From NCBI RefSeq assembly GCF_013408925.1, contig NZ_JACCAB010000001.1:2046001-2110000 (forward strand): DNA of 64,000 nt, read 5' to 3'. The translations under genes were made by a program, and so were the position numbers. Under the pieces are notes generated by a model. That model saw nothing but the letters and a program-made list of their open reading frames with translations, searched no databases and had not been told where the DNA came from. Of this stretch, positions 51,745 through 60,325 are shown piece after piece; within the stretch, counting starts at the first letter, position 1, and the number at the start of each line of letters is the position of its first letter. The stretch is from Pedococcus badiiscoriae (GTDB lineage: Bacteria; Actinomycetota; Actinomycetes; Actinomycetales; Dermatophilaceae).

Positions 51745-52884
51745 TCAGGTGGTCGGCGCGCGGTACCCGGTCGGCTCACCTGAGCCGAGGTCGACGATCG
51801 CGGCCACCGGGCCACCGCCGTCGGGCCCCTGGTGGGCCGCCGACACCGAGACGAACACCGCCGGGTCGCCGGTCACGGAGGCGGTGACCCCGCCCACGGC
51901 CGACTTGATCTGCCGGTGCCAGTGCACGTCCGAGTCGTCCAGCATGGCGTTGCGCCGACCTCGCACGGCCCCGTCCTGGCTGACCTCGCACTTGAGGAAC
52001 ACGTTGACGAGCCGGCCCTGGATGTCGCTGGTGTGCGGGCGCTCGGGCAGGTCGAGTCCGGCGTCCTTGATGGCCGCCCAGATCCCGTCGGCGTCCAGCG
52101 CGTCGCGCATCACGGAGTGGCCGATGCGGTAGCGACCGCCGATGCCCTTGGCGTTGCCGACGACCACGACCTGCGCCTGGTCGAGCTCGACACCCGACGA
52201 GCAGGACGCGACCGCGGAGAAGAGCGAGCGGTTGTTCATCACGTCCTCGTTCGTCGGCATCTCGATCTCGCCAAGGGCGACGGCGATGCCGAGGCCGGTG
52301 GTGCCGTTCGAGAGGTCCATCGACTCGTGGGTGTGGTGGGTCCAGACGGACTTGCCGCGCGACTCGGCGTCACGGATCGTGTGGATGGTCAGCAGTGGGG
52401 TCTTGGTCTGCACGTAGTGCACGTCGGCCGGGTCGGTGATCCCCGCACGCTCCATCGCGACCTTCACCGCATCGGCGACCTTGCTGATCATGCCGGTGTA
52501 GCCGATCTCCTCGGGCAGGATCGGCTCGCTCATCGCGAACCCGACCGTCAGGCGGGCCTCGTCGGACTGCTCCGCCTGGTCGGCCGGGACGGTGGCGAAA
52601 ATCGTCGCGTGCGGGCTGATGATCCCGTCGGTGCCGCCGGACCAGACGATGGGCACCTGCTTCACCTGCTCGGCGGGAGCGCCCTTGGCGACCAGCACCT
52701 CCCGGAACGCACGGTCGGCGATGATCCGGGTGTAGTCGTTGACCCCGCCGTTGCCCTCGGTCTTGCCGATGATGGCGATGACGCGGCTCGCCTCCATCAC
52801 CCCGTCGTCGATGAGCTTGGCCAGCTCGCTCGCGTCGGACACGCTGTGGATCGGGACCTTGCGGACCTCAATGGGCTCGGGCAC
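51745..52884 (-). CDS. Ring-opening amidohydrolase (barbiturase / cyanuric acid amidohydrolase family)
   Basis: 379 residues from GTG 52884, AGGAAGG upstream. Family motifs in three internal repeats: [14 protein letters not shown] (Lys ~41), [16 protein letters not shown] (Ser), [20 protein letters not shown], and [20 protein letters not shown] (Ser and Mg loop). These enzymes hydrolyse cyanuric acid or barbiturate rings with Ser-Lys dyads. Which of the two is the substrate cannot be read here. Five bp separate it from the carbamate kinase gene, arguing for shared nitrogen catabolism. Confidence 0.9.
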   Translation of the reverse strand: MPEPIEVRKVPIHSVSDASELAKLIDDGVMEASRVIAIIGKTEGNGGVNDYTRIIADRAFREVLVAKGAPAEQVKQVPIVWSGGTDGIISPHATIFATVPADQAEQSDEARLTVGFAMSEPILPEEIGYTGMISKVADAVKVAMERAGITDPADVHYVQTKTPLLTIHTIRDAESRGKSVWTHHTHESMDLSNGTTGLGIAVALGEIEMPTNEDVMNNRSLFSAVASCSSGVELDQAQVVVVGNAKGIGGRYRIGHSVMRDALDADGIWAAIKDAGLDLPERPHTSDIQGRLVNVFLKCEVSQDGAVRGRRNAMLDDSDVHWHRQIKSAVGGVTASVTGDPAVFVSVSAAHQGPDGGGPVAAIVDLGSGEPTGYRAPTT

Positions 52885-52889
52885 GGGAG

Positions 52890-53864
52890 TTACCTTCCTG
52901 ACGACTGTGCGGTTGTTGACGATTCGGTGTGCGGCGCAGTCACCACGGTGCCCACCTCGCCGCCGAGGGCGTCGGCGATGCGGTCGAGGGCCGTGATGAC
53001 GCTGCGCCCGTGGCCCTCGCGCACGAACCTCAGGGCGGCCTCGACCTTGGGCCCCATCGACCCCGAGGCGAACTGGCCGTCCGCGGCATACGCCTCCATC
53101 TCGGCGAGCGTCACGCGGCCGACCGGTCGGGCCCGGGGGGTCCCGAAGTCGAGCACCGCGTTCTCCACGTCGGTGGCGATGACGAGTGCGTCGGCGCCGA
53201 TGGCGCGGGCGAGCACGGCGGCGGTGAGGTCCTTGTCGATGACCGCCTCGACGCCGCGGACGGTGCCGTCGGCGTCACGGACCACAGGGATCCCGCCGCC
53301 ACCCGCGGCGACGACGACGTAGCCGGCGCCCAGCAGGGTGAGCAGGGTGTGGGTCTCGAGGACCTCGACCGGCTCGGGGGAGGCCACGACGCGGCGCCAT
53401 CCCTTCTCGCCGCGGTCCTCCCAGGTCTCGCCGTGCTCGATGAGCGGTCGGGCCTGGTCGTAGGGCAGGAACCGGCCGATCGGCTTGGTCGGCGTGGCGA
53501 ACCCGGGGTCGTCCGGATCCACCAGCGTGCGGGTCACGAGTGCCGCGACCGGGTGGGACTGCCCGAGCGTCGCGAGGGCGGGCTCGAGGGTGTCGAGGAT
53601 GGTGAAGCCGATCGTTCCCTGCGTCTGGGCCCCGCACCAGTCGAGCGGCACCGGCGGGACGACCTGCGCGGCGAGCTCGTTCTTGACCAGCAGGTTGCCG
53701 ACCTGCGGACCGTTGCCGTGGGTGAGCACGACCTCGTGGCCGGCCGCGACGACAGTGGCGACGTGAGCCATGGCCCGCCCGATGGCCTCTCGCTGGGCCT
53801 GGGGGGTGGCGCTGCCGTCAGGACCGGTCATGGCGTTGCCGCCGAGCGCGATCAGGACCCGCAT
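52890..53864 (-). CDS. arcC: Carbamate kinase
   Basis: 324 residues from ATG 53864 with GGAGG upstream. Amino-acid-kinase fold: LIALGGNAM at the start, [42 protein letters not shown] and [13 protein letters not shown]. Converts carbamoyl phosphate and ADP to carbamate and ATP. No arginine deiminase or transcarbamylase is nearby. Instead it is paired with a ring-opening amidohydrolase, unusual for arcC. Confidence 0.93.
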   Translation of the reverse strand: MRVLIALGGNAMTGPDGSATPQAQREAIGRAMAHVATVVAAGHEVVLTHGNGPQVGNLLVKNELAAQVVPPVPLDWCGAQTQGTIGFTILDTLEPALATLGQSHPVAALVTRTLVDPDDPGFATPTKPIGRFLPYDQARPLIEHGETWEDRGEKGWRRVVASPEPVEVLETHTLLTLLGAGYVVVAAGGGGIPVVRDADGTVRGVEAVIDKDLTAAVLARAIGADALVIATDVENAVLDFGTPRARPVGRVTLAEMEAYAADGQFASGSMGPKVEAALRFVREGHGRSVITALDRIADALGGEVGTVVTAPHTESSTTAQSSGR

Positions 53865-53971
53865 GCCACCTCCGTTCGTCGTCGTGCGGCGAGCCTAGGG
53901 ATGCGCGGCGGCCGATGACGTTGGCAGGACCTGCCCAATGGCGGGTGCCGCCTTGGCAGATGTATGCCGGT

Positions 53972-55480
53972 TCAGCCCAGGCGTCGGTACCGCTCCAGCC
54001 TGGCGGCCAGGCGGGCGGCCGGGTCCTCGCGCGCCAGGGTGGCCAGCTCGTGCTGGATGGCCTGCGACATCCTTCGGCAGAAGTCCTCGGGCTCGTCGGC
54101 CGCGTCGGGGTGCTCCGCGACGATGCGGTCCACGATCCCGGCGCGGAGCAGGTCGAGGGAGCGCACCCGCTGGCTGGTGGCGAGCTCCGGGGCGTGGCTG
54201 GTGTCGCGGTGCAGGATGGCCGAGGCGCCCTCGGGAGGTAGCGGCGACAGCCACGAGTGCTGCGCGCTGATCACCCGGTCTGCGGGCATGACCGCCAGCG
54301 CGCCGCCCCCGGTGCCCTGGCCGAGCAGCACGCAGACGGTGGGCGCGTCGAGCATGACCAGCTCGGCGAGGCAGCGGGCGATCTCGCCGGCCATCCCGCC
54401 CTCCTCGGCCTCCTTGGACAGGGCGGCGCCGGCGGTGTCGATGATGCTGACCAGGGGCAGCTTGAGCTCGTGCGCCAGCTTCATGCCCCGCCTGGCCACG
54501 CGAAGTCCCTTGGGGGACAACGGTTCGTCGAAAGTCTGGCGGTCCCGGTCCTGACCCAGCACGATGCACGGGGCGCCACCGAACCGAGCCAGGGCCATCA
54601 GCATCCCGGGGTCGTACTCACCCTGCCCGGTGCCGTGCAGCGGGAGGACGTCGGTCGCGCCGAGCCGCAGCAGGGCGCGCACCCCCGGCCGGTCGGTCCG
54701 CCTCGAGCGGGTGATCGACTCCCAGGCCGGGGTGTCGGGGAGCTGCTCCTTGGGCACCTCGGGGACGTCGGGGAGGTCCTGTCGGGGCCCGGTCAGCACG
54801 GTCAGGGCCCGGTCGGCCACCTCCGCGAGCGCCTCGACGGGCAGGATCGCGTCGATGAGTCCGTGGTCGAAGAGGTTCTCGGCCGTCTGGACGCCCTCGG
54901 GGAACGGGTGGTCGTAGAGCGCCTCGTAGACCCGGGCGCCGAGGAACCCGATCATCGCACCGGGCTCGGCCACGGTGACGTGTCCCAGCGAACCCCACGA
55001 GGCGAAGACGCCACCGGTCGTGGGGTGCCGCAGGTAGACGAGGTAGGGGAGTCCGGCCTCCTTGAACTCCGCGCAGGCGGCGCTGATCTTGACCATGCCG
55101 ACGAAGGCGGGCGTGCCTTCCTGCATCCGGGTGCCACCCGACGAGGGTGCGGCGAAGAGAGGCAGCTCCTCGCGGCGGGCGCGCTCGAACGCGAGCACCA
55201 CCCGCTCGGCTGCGGTGCTGCCGATCGACCCGGCCAAGAAGCGGAACTCACCCGCGATGAGGGCGACGCGGCGCCCCCGGATGCGTCCCTCGCCGGTGAT
55301 GATGGCCTCGTCGGCACCAGAGCGTTCCCGGGCCGCGGCGAGCTCCGCGGCATACGCCGAGCCCTCCGGCGCCACGTCGCGGACGGGACCGTCCCACGAC
55401 ACCCAGCTGTCCGGGTCGAGCACGACAGTGGCGAGCTCGAGCCCGCCGAGTCGGCGTGCGCGCTTTGCGGGGACTGACAT
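53972..55480 (-). CDS. Fused acetyl-CoA carboxylase carboxyltransferase (AccD-AccA)
   Basis: 502 residues from ATG 55480, GGGAGG just upstream. N-terminal AccD-like half: SSGGTRMQEGTPAFVGMVKI, RHPTTGGVFASWGSLG, AEPGAMIGFLGARV. C-terminal AccA-like half: SPKGLRVARRGMKLAHELKL, IIDTAGAALSKEAEEGG, GTGGGALAVMPADRV. The AccD zinc ribbon is missing (no Cys4). Transfers carboxyl from biotin to acetyl-CoA, making malonyl-CoA. 29 bp downstream of a FasR-like regulator gene; the biotin subunit is elsewhere. Confidence 0.9.
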   Translation of the reverse strand: MSVPAKRARRLGGLELATVVLDPDSWVSWDGPVRDVAPEGSAYAAELAAARERSGADEAIITGEGRIRGRRVALIAGEFRFLAGSIGSTAAERVVLAFERARREELPLFAAPSSGGTRMQEGTPAFVGMVKISAACAEFKEAGLPYLVYLRHPTTGGVFASWGSLGHVTVAEPGAMIGFLGARVYEALYDHPFPEGVQTAENLFDHGLIDAILPVEALAEVADRALTVLTGPRQDLPDVPEVPKEQLPDTPAWESITRSRRTDRPGVRALLRLGATDVLPLHGTGQGEYDPGMLMALARFGGAPCIVLGQDRDRQTFDEPLSPKGLRVARRGMKLAHELKLPLVSIIDTAGAALSKEAEEGGMAGEIARCLAELVMLDAPTVCVLLGQGTGGGALAVMPADRVISAQHSWLSPLPPEGASAILHRDTSHAPELATSQRVRSLDLLRAGIVDRIVAEHPDAADEPEDFCRRMSQAIQHELATLAREDPAARLAARLERYRRLG

Positions 55481-55509
55481 GCCACCTCCCTGGTGCGAAG
55501 GCGCTGAGC

Positions 55510-56742
55510 CTAGGGCGTGCCCGTCTCCTGCGCGGCGGGAACGCCCAGCGCCATGACGAGGTCGAGGACGACGAGCGGGTCGTCGAGGTCGTCGCCGAAG
55601 AGCTCGCGGAGCTGGCCCATGCGGTAGCGGACCGTCTGCGGGTGGACGAACAACCCGGCCGCGACGGCCTCGCGCCTTCCGCCCAGCAGCAGCCACAGCC
55701 GCAGGGTCTCGACGAGCTTCTCGCGGGCGGACGGCGACAGGTCGTCCAGGGGCTTGAGGATGCGTGCCCTCAGGTCGCCGAGGGCTTCGGGGTCGGCGCT
55801 CAGGACGAGCTCGGCCAGGTGCGCGTCGGTGTCGTATGCCGTTGCGTGCGTGGGGTTTTCGGCCGCCACCAGGCGTGCGGCGCGGAGCGCGCGACGGTAG
55901 GAGGACGCCGTCTGGAGCCAGGGCCTGGCCGGTCCCAACACGCACCCGTAGTCGCGCAGGGACCGCAGCAACCGACGCCGCGCGGGCGCCCGCAGGTCGG
56001 GCACCAGCAGTGCGACGAAGTCCTCGGAGGCGGCCAGGTCGGGCAGGTCCTCGCTGAGGAACAGCGACCGCGGGTCCACCAGCGCCCGGGCCTGGTGCAG
56101 CCGTTCGTCGGGGACCAGCAGCACGGTGACCGTCGTCGGCGGCGCCCAGTCGGCACGCTCCGCCCGGCGGGTGGTCACCTCGTCGGAAGCGCCCCGCACC
56201 AGGTCGAGGGCCAGTCGCTCGAGCCGGCGTTCCTGGCTGCGCTCCGCGGTGGCGAGCTCGTCGGCGTGACCGGCGACGCTGGCGGCGGATAGCTCGTCGA
56301 TGTAGGCGAAGACCAGCTCGGCGAACTGCGCCAGCAGGGGCGCGGACATGCCTGCCTTCACCCCCACGGCGGAGAGCTCGCGCCACGAGACCCGGGCGCC
56401 GATCCGGTAGGCCGACAGCAGGGCGTCCATGCTCCGGCCGCTGCGCGCCTCACCCCGGCCCAGGGCGTAGGACGCCTGGCGGGCGGGCCCCAGGGGCGAG
56501 CTGGGGTCGTCGGACCGGGCGGCCATCGTCAGGAAGCTGCCGAGGGCGACCTGCACGGCCGACTCGATGTTGCCCACGAGGTAGTCGCGGGCCTCGGCGT
56601 AGCTCGGGACCTCGACGATGATGGCTTGGACGGCATCCGCCGCCACCTGGGGGAGTGCCCGCTTGAGCTCGCTCTGCACCGCTGCGGGGATGCTGAGCTC
56701 CGCCGCGTGCTCAGCCGCTGTCCCACTCGCCGTAGTCACCAT
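55510..56742 (-). CDS. PucR/CdaR-family regulator, FasR-like
   Basis: 410 residues. N-terminal RsbR/GAF-like helical part (~1-170), a middle domain, and C-terminal HTH_30: LVETLRLWLLLGGRREAVAA, VHPQTVRYRMGQLRELFG. In Streptomyces, FasR of this family activates fatty-acid synthesis genes; the downstream carboxylase and divergent desaturase fit that role (inference). ATG 56742; or GTG 56739, which lies exactly 6 nt after TAAAAT. In this layout fab genes usually found next to FasR are absent between it and accDA. Confidence 0.87.
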   Translation of the reverse strand: MVTTASGTAAEHAAELSIPAAVQSELKRALPQVAADAVQAIIVEVPSYAEARDYLVGNIESAVQVALGSFLTMAARSDDPSSPLGPARQASYALGRGEARSGRSMDALLSAYRIGARVSWRELSAVGVKAGMSAPLLAQFAELVFAYIDELSAASVAGHADELATAERSQERRLERLALDLVRGASDEVTTRRAERADWAPPTTVTVLLVPDERLHQARALVDPRSLFLSEDLPDLAASEDFVALLVPDLRAPARRRLLRSLRDYGCVLGPARPWLQTASSYRRALRAARLVAAENPTHATAYDTDAHLAELVLSADPEALGDLRARILKPLDDLSPSAREKLVETLRLWLLLGGRREAVAAGLFVHPQTVRYRMGQLRELFGDDLDDPLVVLDLVMALGVPAAQETGTP

Positions 56743-56831
56743 GGCATTTTATCCTTTGCGAACAATAACTGTCGAAAGTCTCACCCGCTGCGGTCAGGAA
56801 ATTACCCTACCTGAGGCCTGATAGTGGAAAC
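56743..56831. promoter_or_regulatory. AT-rich divergent promoter of fasR-like and ferredoxin reductase genes
   Basis: 89 bp, markedly AT-rich. Minus strand: -35 TCGACA, 18 bp, -10 TAAAAT before the regulator. An imperfect dyad CTTTGCGA ... TCGAAAG at about 56771-56796 could be an operator. Plus strand: TACCCT near 56804 as -10 for the reductase gene. Confidence 0.5.
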
Positions 56832-57941
56832 ATGACCGCAGTTATCCCCTTCCGCACGACGCCCGGGTCCACGAGACCCCGGCCGTCCCTGCGCACGGTC
56901 CTCCGGCGAGTCGCCGAGGCAGTCGTCACCCCCGTGCTGCCCGATGACTACCTCGACCTGATCGCCCCCCTGCGCGCCGGCGCCGACCTGCGTGGTCGTG
57001 TCGTGTCGGTGACGCCCGAGACCCGCGACGCCGTGACGGTGCGCATCAAGCCCGGTCGCGCCTGGGCCGGCCACGTGCCCGGCCAGTACATCCGGATCGG
57101 CGTCGACGTCGACGGAGTGCGCAACTGGCGTGCCTACTCGCTGACCTCCCCGGTGACCGCCGAGGACGGGATCATCTCGATCTGCGTCAAGGCCATCCCG
57201 GACGGCAAGGTCAGCAACCACATCGTGCGGGCGCTCCAGCCCGGCACGCTGGTCCACCTCGACCAGGCCACCGGCGACTTCACGCTCCCGTCCCTGCGTC
57301 CGGCCCGCGCGCTGTTCGTCACCGCGGGATCGGGCGTCACCCCCGTGATGGGGATGCTGCGCAACCACCTCGACGAGCTGCGGGACGTCGTGGTCGTGCA
57401 CTCCGCGCCCACCGAGGCCGACGTCATCTTCGCCGCCGAGCTGCGGGAGTGGGCCGAAGCCGGCCGCATCCGCCTCGTCGAGCGGCACACCGACAGCCAG
57501 GGCATGGTCGGCACCGACTCGCTCGACGAGCTCGTGCCCGACTGGCGCTTCCGCGAGACCTGGGCCTGTGGCCCCACCGGCATGCTCGACGCGTTCGAGG
57601 CAGCCTGGGCCGACGCCGAGATCAGCGACCGGCTGCACACCGAGCGCTTCCGCCCCGTCATCATCGCCGAGGGTGAGGGTGGCACCGTCACCTTCGGCAC
57701 GCAGCGCATCACCGTCGATGCCGACGGCTCGACCCCGATCCTCGACGCCGGCGAAGCCGCCGGGGTCCTCATGCCGTCCGGTTGCCGGATGGGCATCTGC
57801 TTCGGCTGTGTCGTGCCCCTGAAGGAGGGTGCCGTGCGCGACCTGCGCAGTGGCGACCTCACCATTGCCGCCAAGGGCGACGGCATCCGCATCCAGACCT
57901 GTGTGTCGGCCGCTGCCGGCCACTGCGAGATCGACCTCTAG
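56832..57941 (+). CDS. Ferredoxin-NAD(P) reductase with C-terminal 2Fe-2S domain (desaturase partner)
   Basis: 369 residues. FAD-binding RAYSLTSP (~107-114), NAD-binding GSGVTPVMGML, ACGPTG, and a plant-type 2Fe-2S centre with Cys318, Cys323, Cys326 (CRMGICFGC) and a fourth Cys in QTCVSAAAG. Such reductases pass electrons from NADPH to the membrane desaturase, as Rv3230c does for DesA3 in M. tuberculosis. The desaturase gene follows after 8 bp. Confidence 0.93.
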   Translation: MTAVIPFRTTPGSTRPRPSLRTVLRRVAEAVVTPVLPDDYLDLIAPLRAGADLRGRVVSVTPETRDAVTVRIKPGRAWAGHVPGQYIRIGVDVDGVRNWRAYSLTSPVTAEDGIISICVKAIPDGKVSNHIVRALQPGTLVHLDQATGDFTLPSLRPARALFVTAGSGVTPVMGMLRNHLDELRDVVVVHSAPTEADVIFAAELREWAEAGRIRLVERHTDSQGMVGTDSLDELVPDWRFRETWACGPTGMLDAFEAAWADAEISDRLHTERFRPVIIAEGEGGTVTFGTQRITVDADGSTPILDAGEAAGVLMPSGCRMGICFGCVVPLKEGAVRDLRSGDLTIAAKGDGIRIQTCVSAAAGHCEIDL

Positions 57942-57949
57942 GAGACGAC

Positions 57950-59266
57950 ATGACTGCCACCGCAGAGAAGTTTGACCTCACCATCGACGGCTCGGCTGCC
58001 TCCACCCCCAAGGCACCCGGCACGCCCTCCGTGCGCACCGCGACCCGGGCCCCGAACAGCCGCCTGTCGACGGCCATCGCCGAGCGCCGGCACGTGCCGA
58101 AGCGCTCCGGCAAGGCCGACCCGACCGCGCACCTGACCGCCGAGGACGTCGAGGCCCTGGCCATGGAGCTCGACGAGCTCCGTCAGGGAGTCCTGGACTC
58201 GCGCGGCGCCAGGGACGCGGCATACATCCGCAAGGTCATCGACGTGCAGCGCAAGATCGAGCTCGCCTCGCGCGCGGTGCTGCTGTTCTCGATCTTCCCC
58301 CCGGCCTGGATCCTCGGCACCGCGGGCCTGTCCGTGGCCAAGATCCTCGACAACATGGAGGTCGGCCACAACATCCTGCACGGCCAGTGGGACTGGATGC
58401 GCGACCCCAAGATCCACTCCACCGTGTGGGAGTGGGACAGCGCCACCCCGGCCGAGCTGTGGAAGCACAGCCACAACGAGCTGCACCACACGTACACGAA
58501 CGTGATCGGCAAGGACAACGACCTCGGCTACGGCATCATGCGCGTCGACGAGGACCAGCGCTGGATGCCGGCCTACCTCGGCCAGCCGATCTACAACTTC
58601 CTCAACATGTGCTTCTTCCAGTACGGCATCGCGGCGTACGACCTCGAGATCGGCAAGCAGCTCGCCGGCCGCGGCGACAAGGAGACCTTCCGCCGCAACG
58701 GCAAGACGGTGCTGCGAAAGGTCGGGCGCCAGGCGCGCAAGGACTACCTGCTCCACCCGCTGCTGTCCGGCCCGTCGTTCCTGCACACGATGGCTGCCAA
58801 CGCCACGGCCAACTTCGTCCGCAACGTCTGGACGCACTCGATCATCATGTGTGGCCACTTCCCCTCGGGCGTCGAGACCTTCGCCCGCGCGTCCATCGAG
58901 GGCGAGAGCCGTGGCGAGTGGTACCTGCGCCAGATGCTCGGGTCGGCCAACATCTCGGGCAGCAAGGCGCTGCACATCATGTCCGGCAACCTGAGCCACC
59001 AGATCGAGCACCACCTGTTCCCCGACCTGCCGAGCAACCGCTACGGCGAGATCGCCCCGCGGGTGCAGGAGATCTGCGAGCGCTACGGCCTGACGTACAC
59101 GACCGGGCCGCTGTACAAGCAGGTCGCGTCCGCGTGGGGCCAGGTCATCGCCCTGTCGCTGCCCAACCCGGAGCCCGGCCGCAACCGCGTGGGCATCGCC
59201 GCACAGGCGATCGGCAAGCAGGTGCGCCGCAAGCTGCGCAACCGGCGCCCGGTCCGCACCGCCTGA
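57950..59266 (+). CDS. Membrane fatty acid (acyl-CoA) desaturase, DesA3-like
   Basis: 438 residues from ATG 57950, GGAGA upstream. Three His boxes: HNILHG (140-145), HSHNELHH (173-180) and HQIEHH (350-355), plus two hydrophobic hairpins around residue 105-135. Introduces a cis double bond with a di-iron centre, fed electrons by the reductase encoded just upstream. A long soluble N-terminus (~100 residues) is Ala/Thr-rich. Same operon as the reductase. Confidence 0.93.
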   Translation: MTATAEKFDLTIDGSAASTPKAPGTPSVRTATRAPNSRLSTAIAERRHVPKRSGKADPTAHLTAEDVEALAMELDELRQGVLDSRGARDAAYIRKVIDVQRKIELASRAVLLFSIFPPAWILGTAGLSVAKILDNMEVGHNILHGQWDWMRDPKIHSTVWEWDSATPAELWKHSHNELHHTYTNVIGKDNDLGYGIMRVDEDQRWMPAYLGQPIYNFLNMCFFQYGIAAYDLEIGKQLAGRGDKETFRRNGKTVLRKVGRQARKDYLLHPLLSGPSFLHTMAANATANFVRNVWTHSIIMCGHFPSGVETFARASIEGESRGEWYLRQMLGSANISGSKALHIMSGNLSHQIEHHLFPDLPSNRYGEIAPRVQEICERYGLTYTTGPLYKQVASAWGQVIALSLPNPEPGRNRVGIAAQAIGKQVRRKLRNRRPVRTA

Positions 59267-59296
59267 TCCACCCCTACCCCCCCGTTCCTCCCTCGC

Positions 59297-59343
59297 GTTC
59301 GAGGTATTCCGCCACCGGATCCCGGTAGCGGAATACCTCGAAC
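59297..59343. terminator. Long hairpin between desaturase and methyltransferase genes
   Basis: 16-bp perfect stem GTTCGAGGTATTCCGC (59297-59312) with its exact complement (59328-59343), continuing after one mismatch as ACCGG/CCGGT with a 3-nt loop. Convergent gene ends. Confidence 0.7.
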
Positions 59344-59360
59344 CGCGTTGCGGGCGGGCC

Positions 59361-60212
59361 TCAGACGCGCTGGGCGGTGACCAGCAGGTACTCCCAGTCC
59401 AGCACGGTATGGCCGTCCCCGCGGTCGAACCGTTGGGCCAGGGCGACGAGGTCGCGGTCCAGGGCAGCGACCTTGTCGGGGTCGTCCGCGATGGCCTTGT
59501 AGACCGCGATGGTCGGGCCGTAGTTGGTCTTGAAGAAGTCGCGGAACTCCTCCGGTGTCGCGAACTGGTCCACGACGAGGTCCTGCTGACGTGCGGTCAG
59601 GCCCTCCACCCGCTCGCCGAACAGCTCGCGGACGTGGTCCACGTGCCCCCACAGCGGCGGGGGCTGCGCCCCGGGAGGCGGCGGCGCGGCATACGGCTTC
59701 ATCGCAGCGAACATCTGCCCGATGAAGCCTTCCGGCGTCCAGCTCAGCAGGGCGATCGTGCCGCCCGGACGGCAGGTGCGCACCAGCTCGTCGGCCACCA
59801 GCTGGTGGTGCGGGGCGAACATCACGCCGACGCACGAGGTGACCGCGTCGAACTCGCCGTCGCCGAACGGCAGGTGCTCGGCGTCCGCCACCCGCCAGGT
59901 GATCGCGAGCCCCTCGGCCTCGGCGTCCTGCCGCCCCTTCTCGAGCAGCTCGGGGGTCAGGTCGGTGGCGGTCACGTGGGCTCCCGTCCGCGCGGCCGGG
60001 ATGGCGACGTTGCCGGACCCGGCCGCGACGTCGTGCACGCGGTGGCCAGCCGTGATCCCGGCTGCGTCGACCACGATCGGGCCGAGTGAGCCGATGATGT
60101 CGGCGGCCACGGCGGGGTAGTTGCCCAGCGCCCACATGGCGCTGTGCCTGGCCTTGAGGGCGCGGTCCTCGTCGGTGTCGGTGATGCCCGTGCCTGATGT
60201 CTGGGTTGTCAT
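59361..60212 (-). CDS. Class I SAM-dependent methyltransferase
   Basis: 283 residues from ATG 60212, AAGGGG upstream. Motif I VHDVAAGSGNVAIPAA (~60-75), acidic ATDLTPELLEKGR, and DAEHLPFGDGEFDAVTSCVG; UbiE/ArsM-like. A Pro-rich loop (APPPPGAQPPP) is unusual. Substrate not predictable. Divergently placed relative to nothing close; the hydrolase-LuxR gene follows upstream on the same strand. Confidence 0.85.
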   Translation of the reverse strand: MTTQTSGTGITDTDEDRALKARHSAMWALGNYPAVAADIIGSLGPIVVDAAGITAGHRVHDVAAGSGNVAIPAARTGAHVTATDLTPELLEKGRQDAEAEGLAITWRVADAEHLPFGDGEFDAVTSCVGVMFAPHHQLVADELVRTCRPGGTIALLSWTPEGFIGQMFAAMKPYAAPPPPGAQPPPLWGHVDHVRELFGERVEGLTARQQDLVVDQFATPEEFRDFFKTNYGPTIAVYKAIADDPDKVAALDRDLVALAQRFDRGDGHTVLDWEYLLVTAQRV

Positions 60213-60325
60213 CGCTGTTCCCCTTCGCTCTGGTTGCCCTGCACGCTCGAAGGTAGGACCGGTGCGAGGGCGCGAACATCGGTGGATGCACCCATCTGCG
60301 GGGCGCCTGAGCTGCGTGTATGCCG

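Noticed and set aside
53972..56386. Apparent 804-residue fusion of the carboxylase with upstream sequence
   Set aside because: The first ~300 residues are Arg-rich antiframe of the PucR gene; a good ribosome-binding site and family start lie at 55480.
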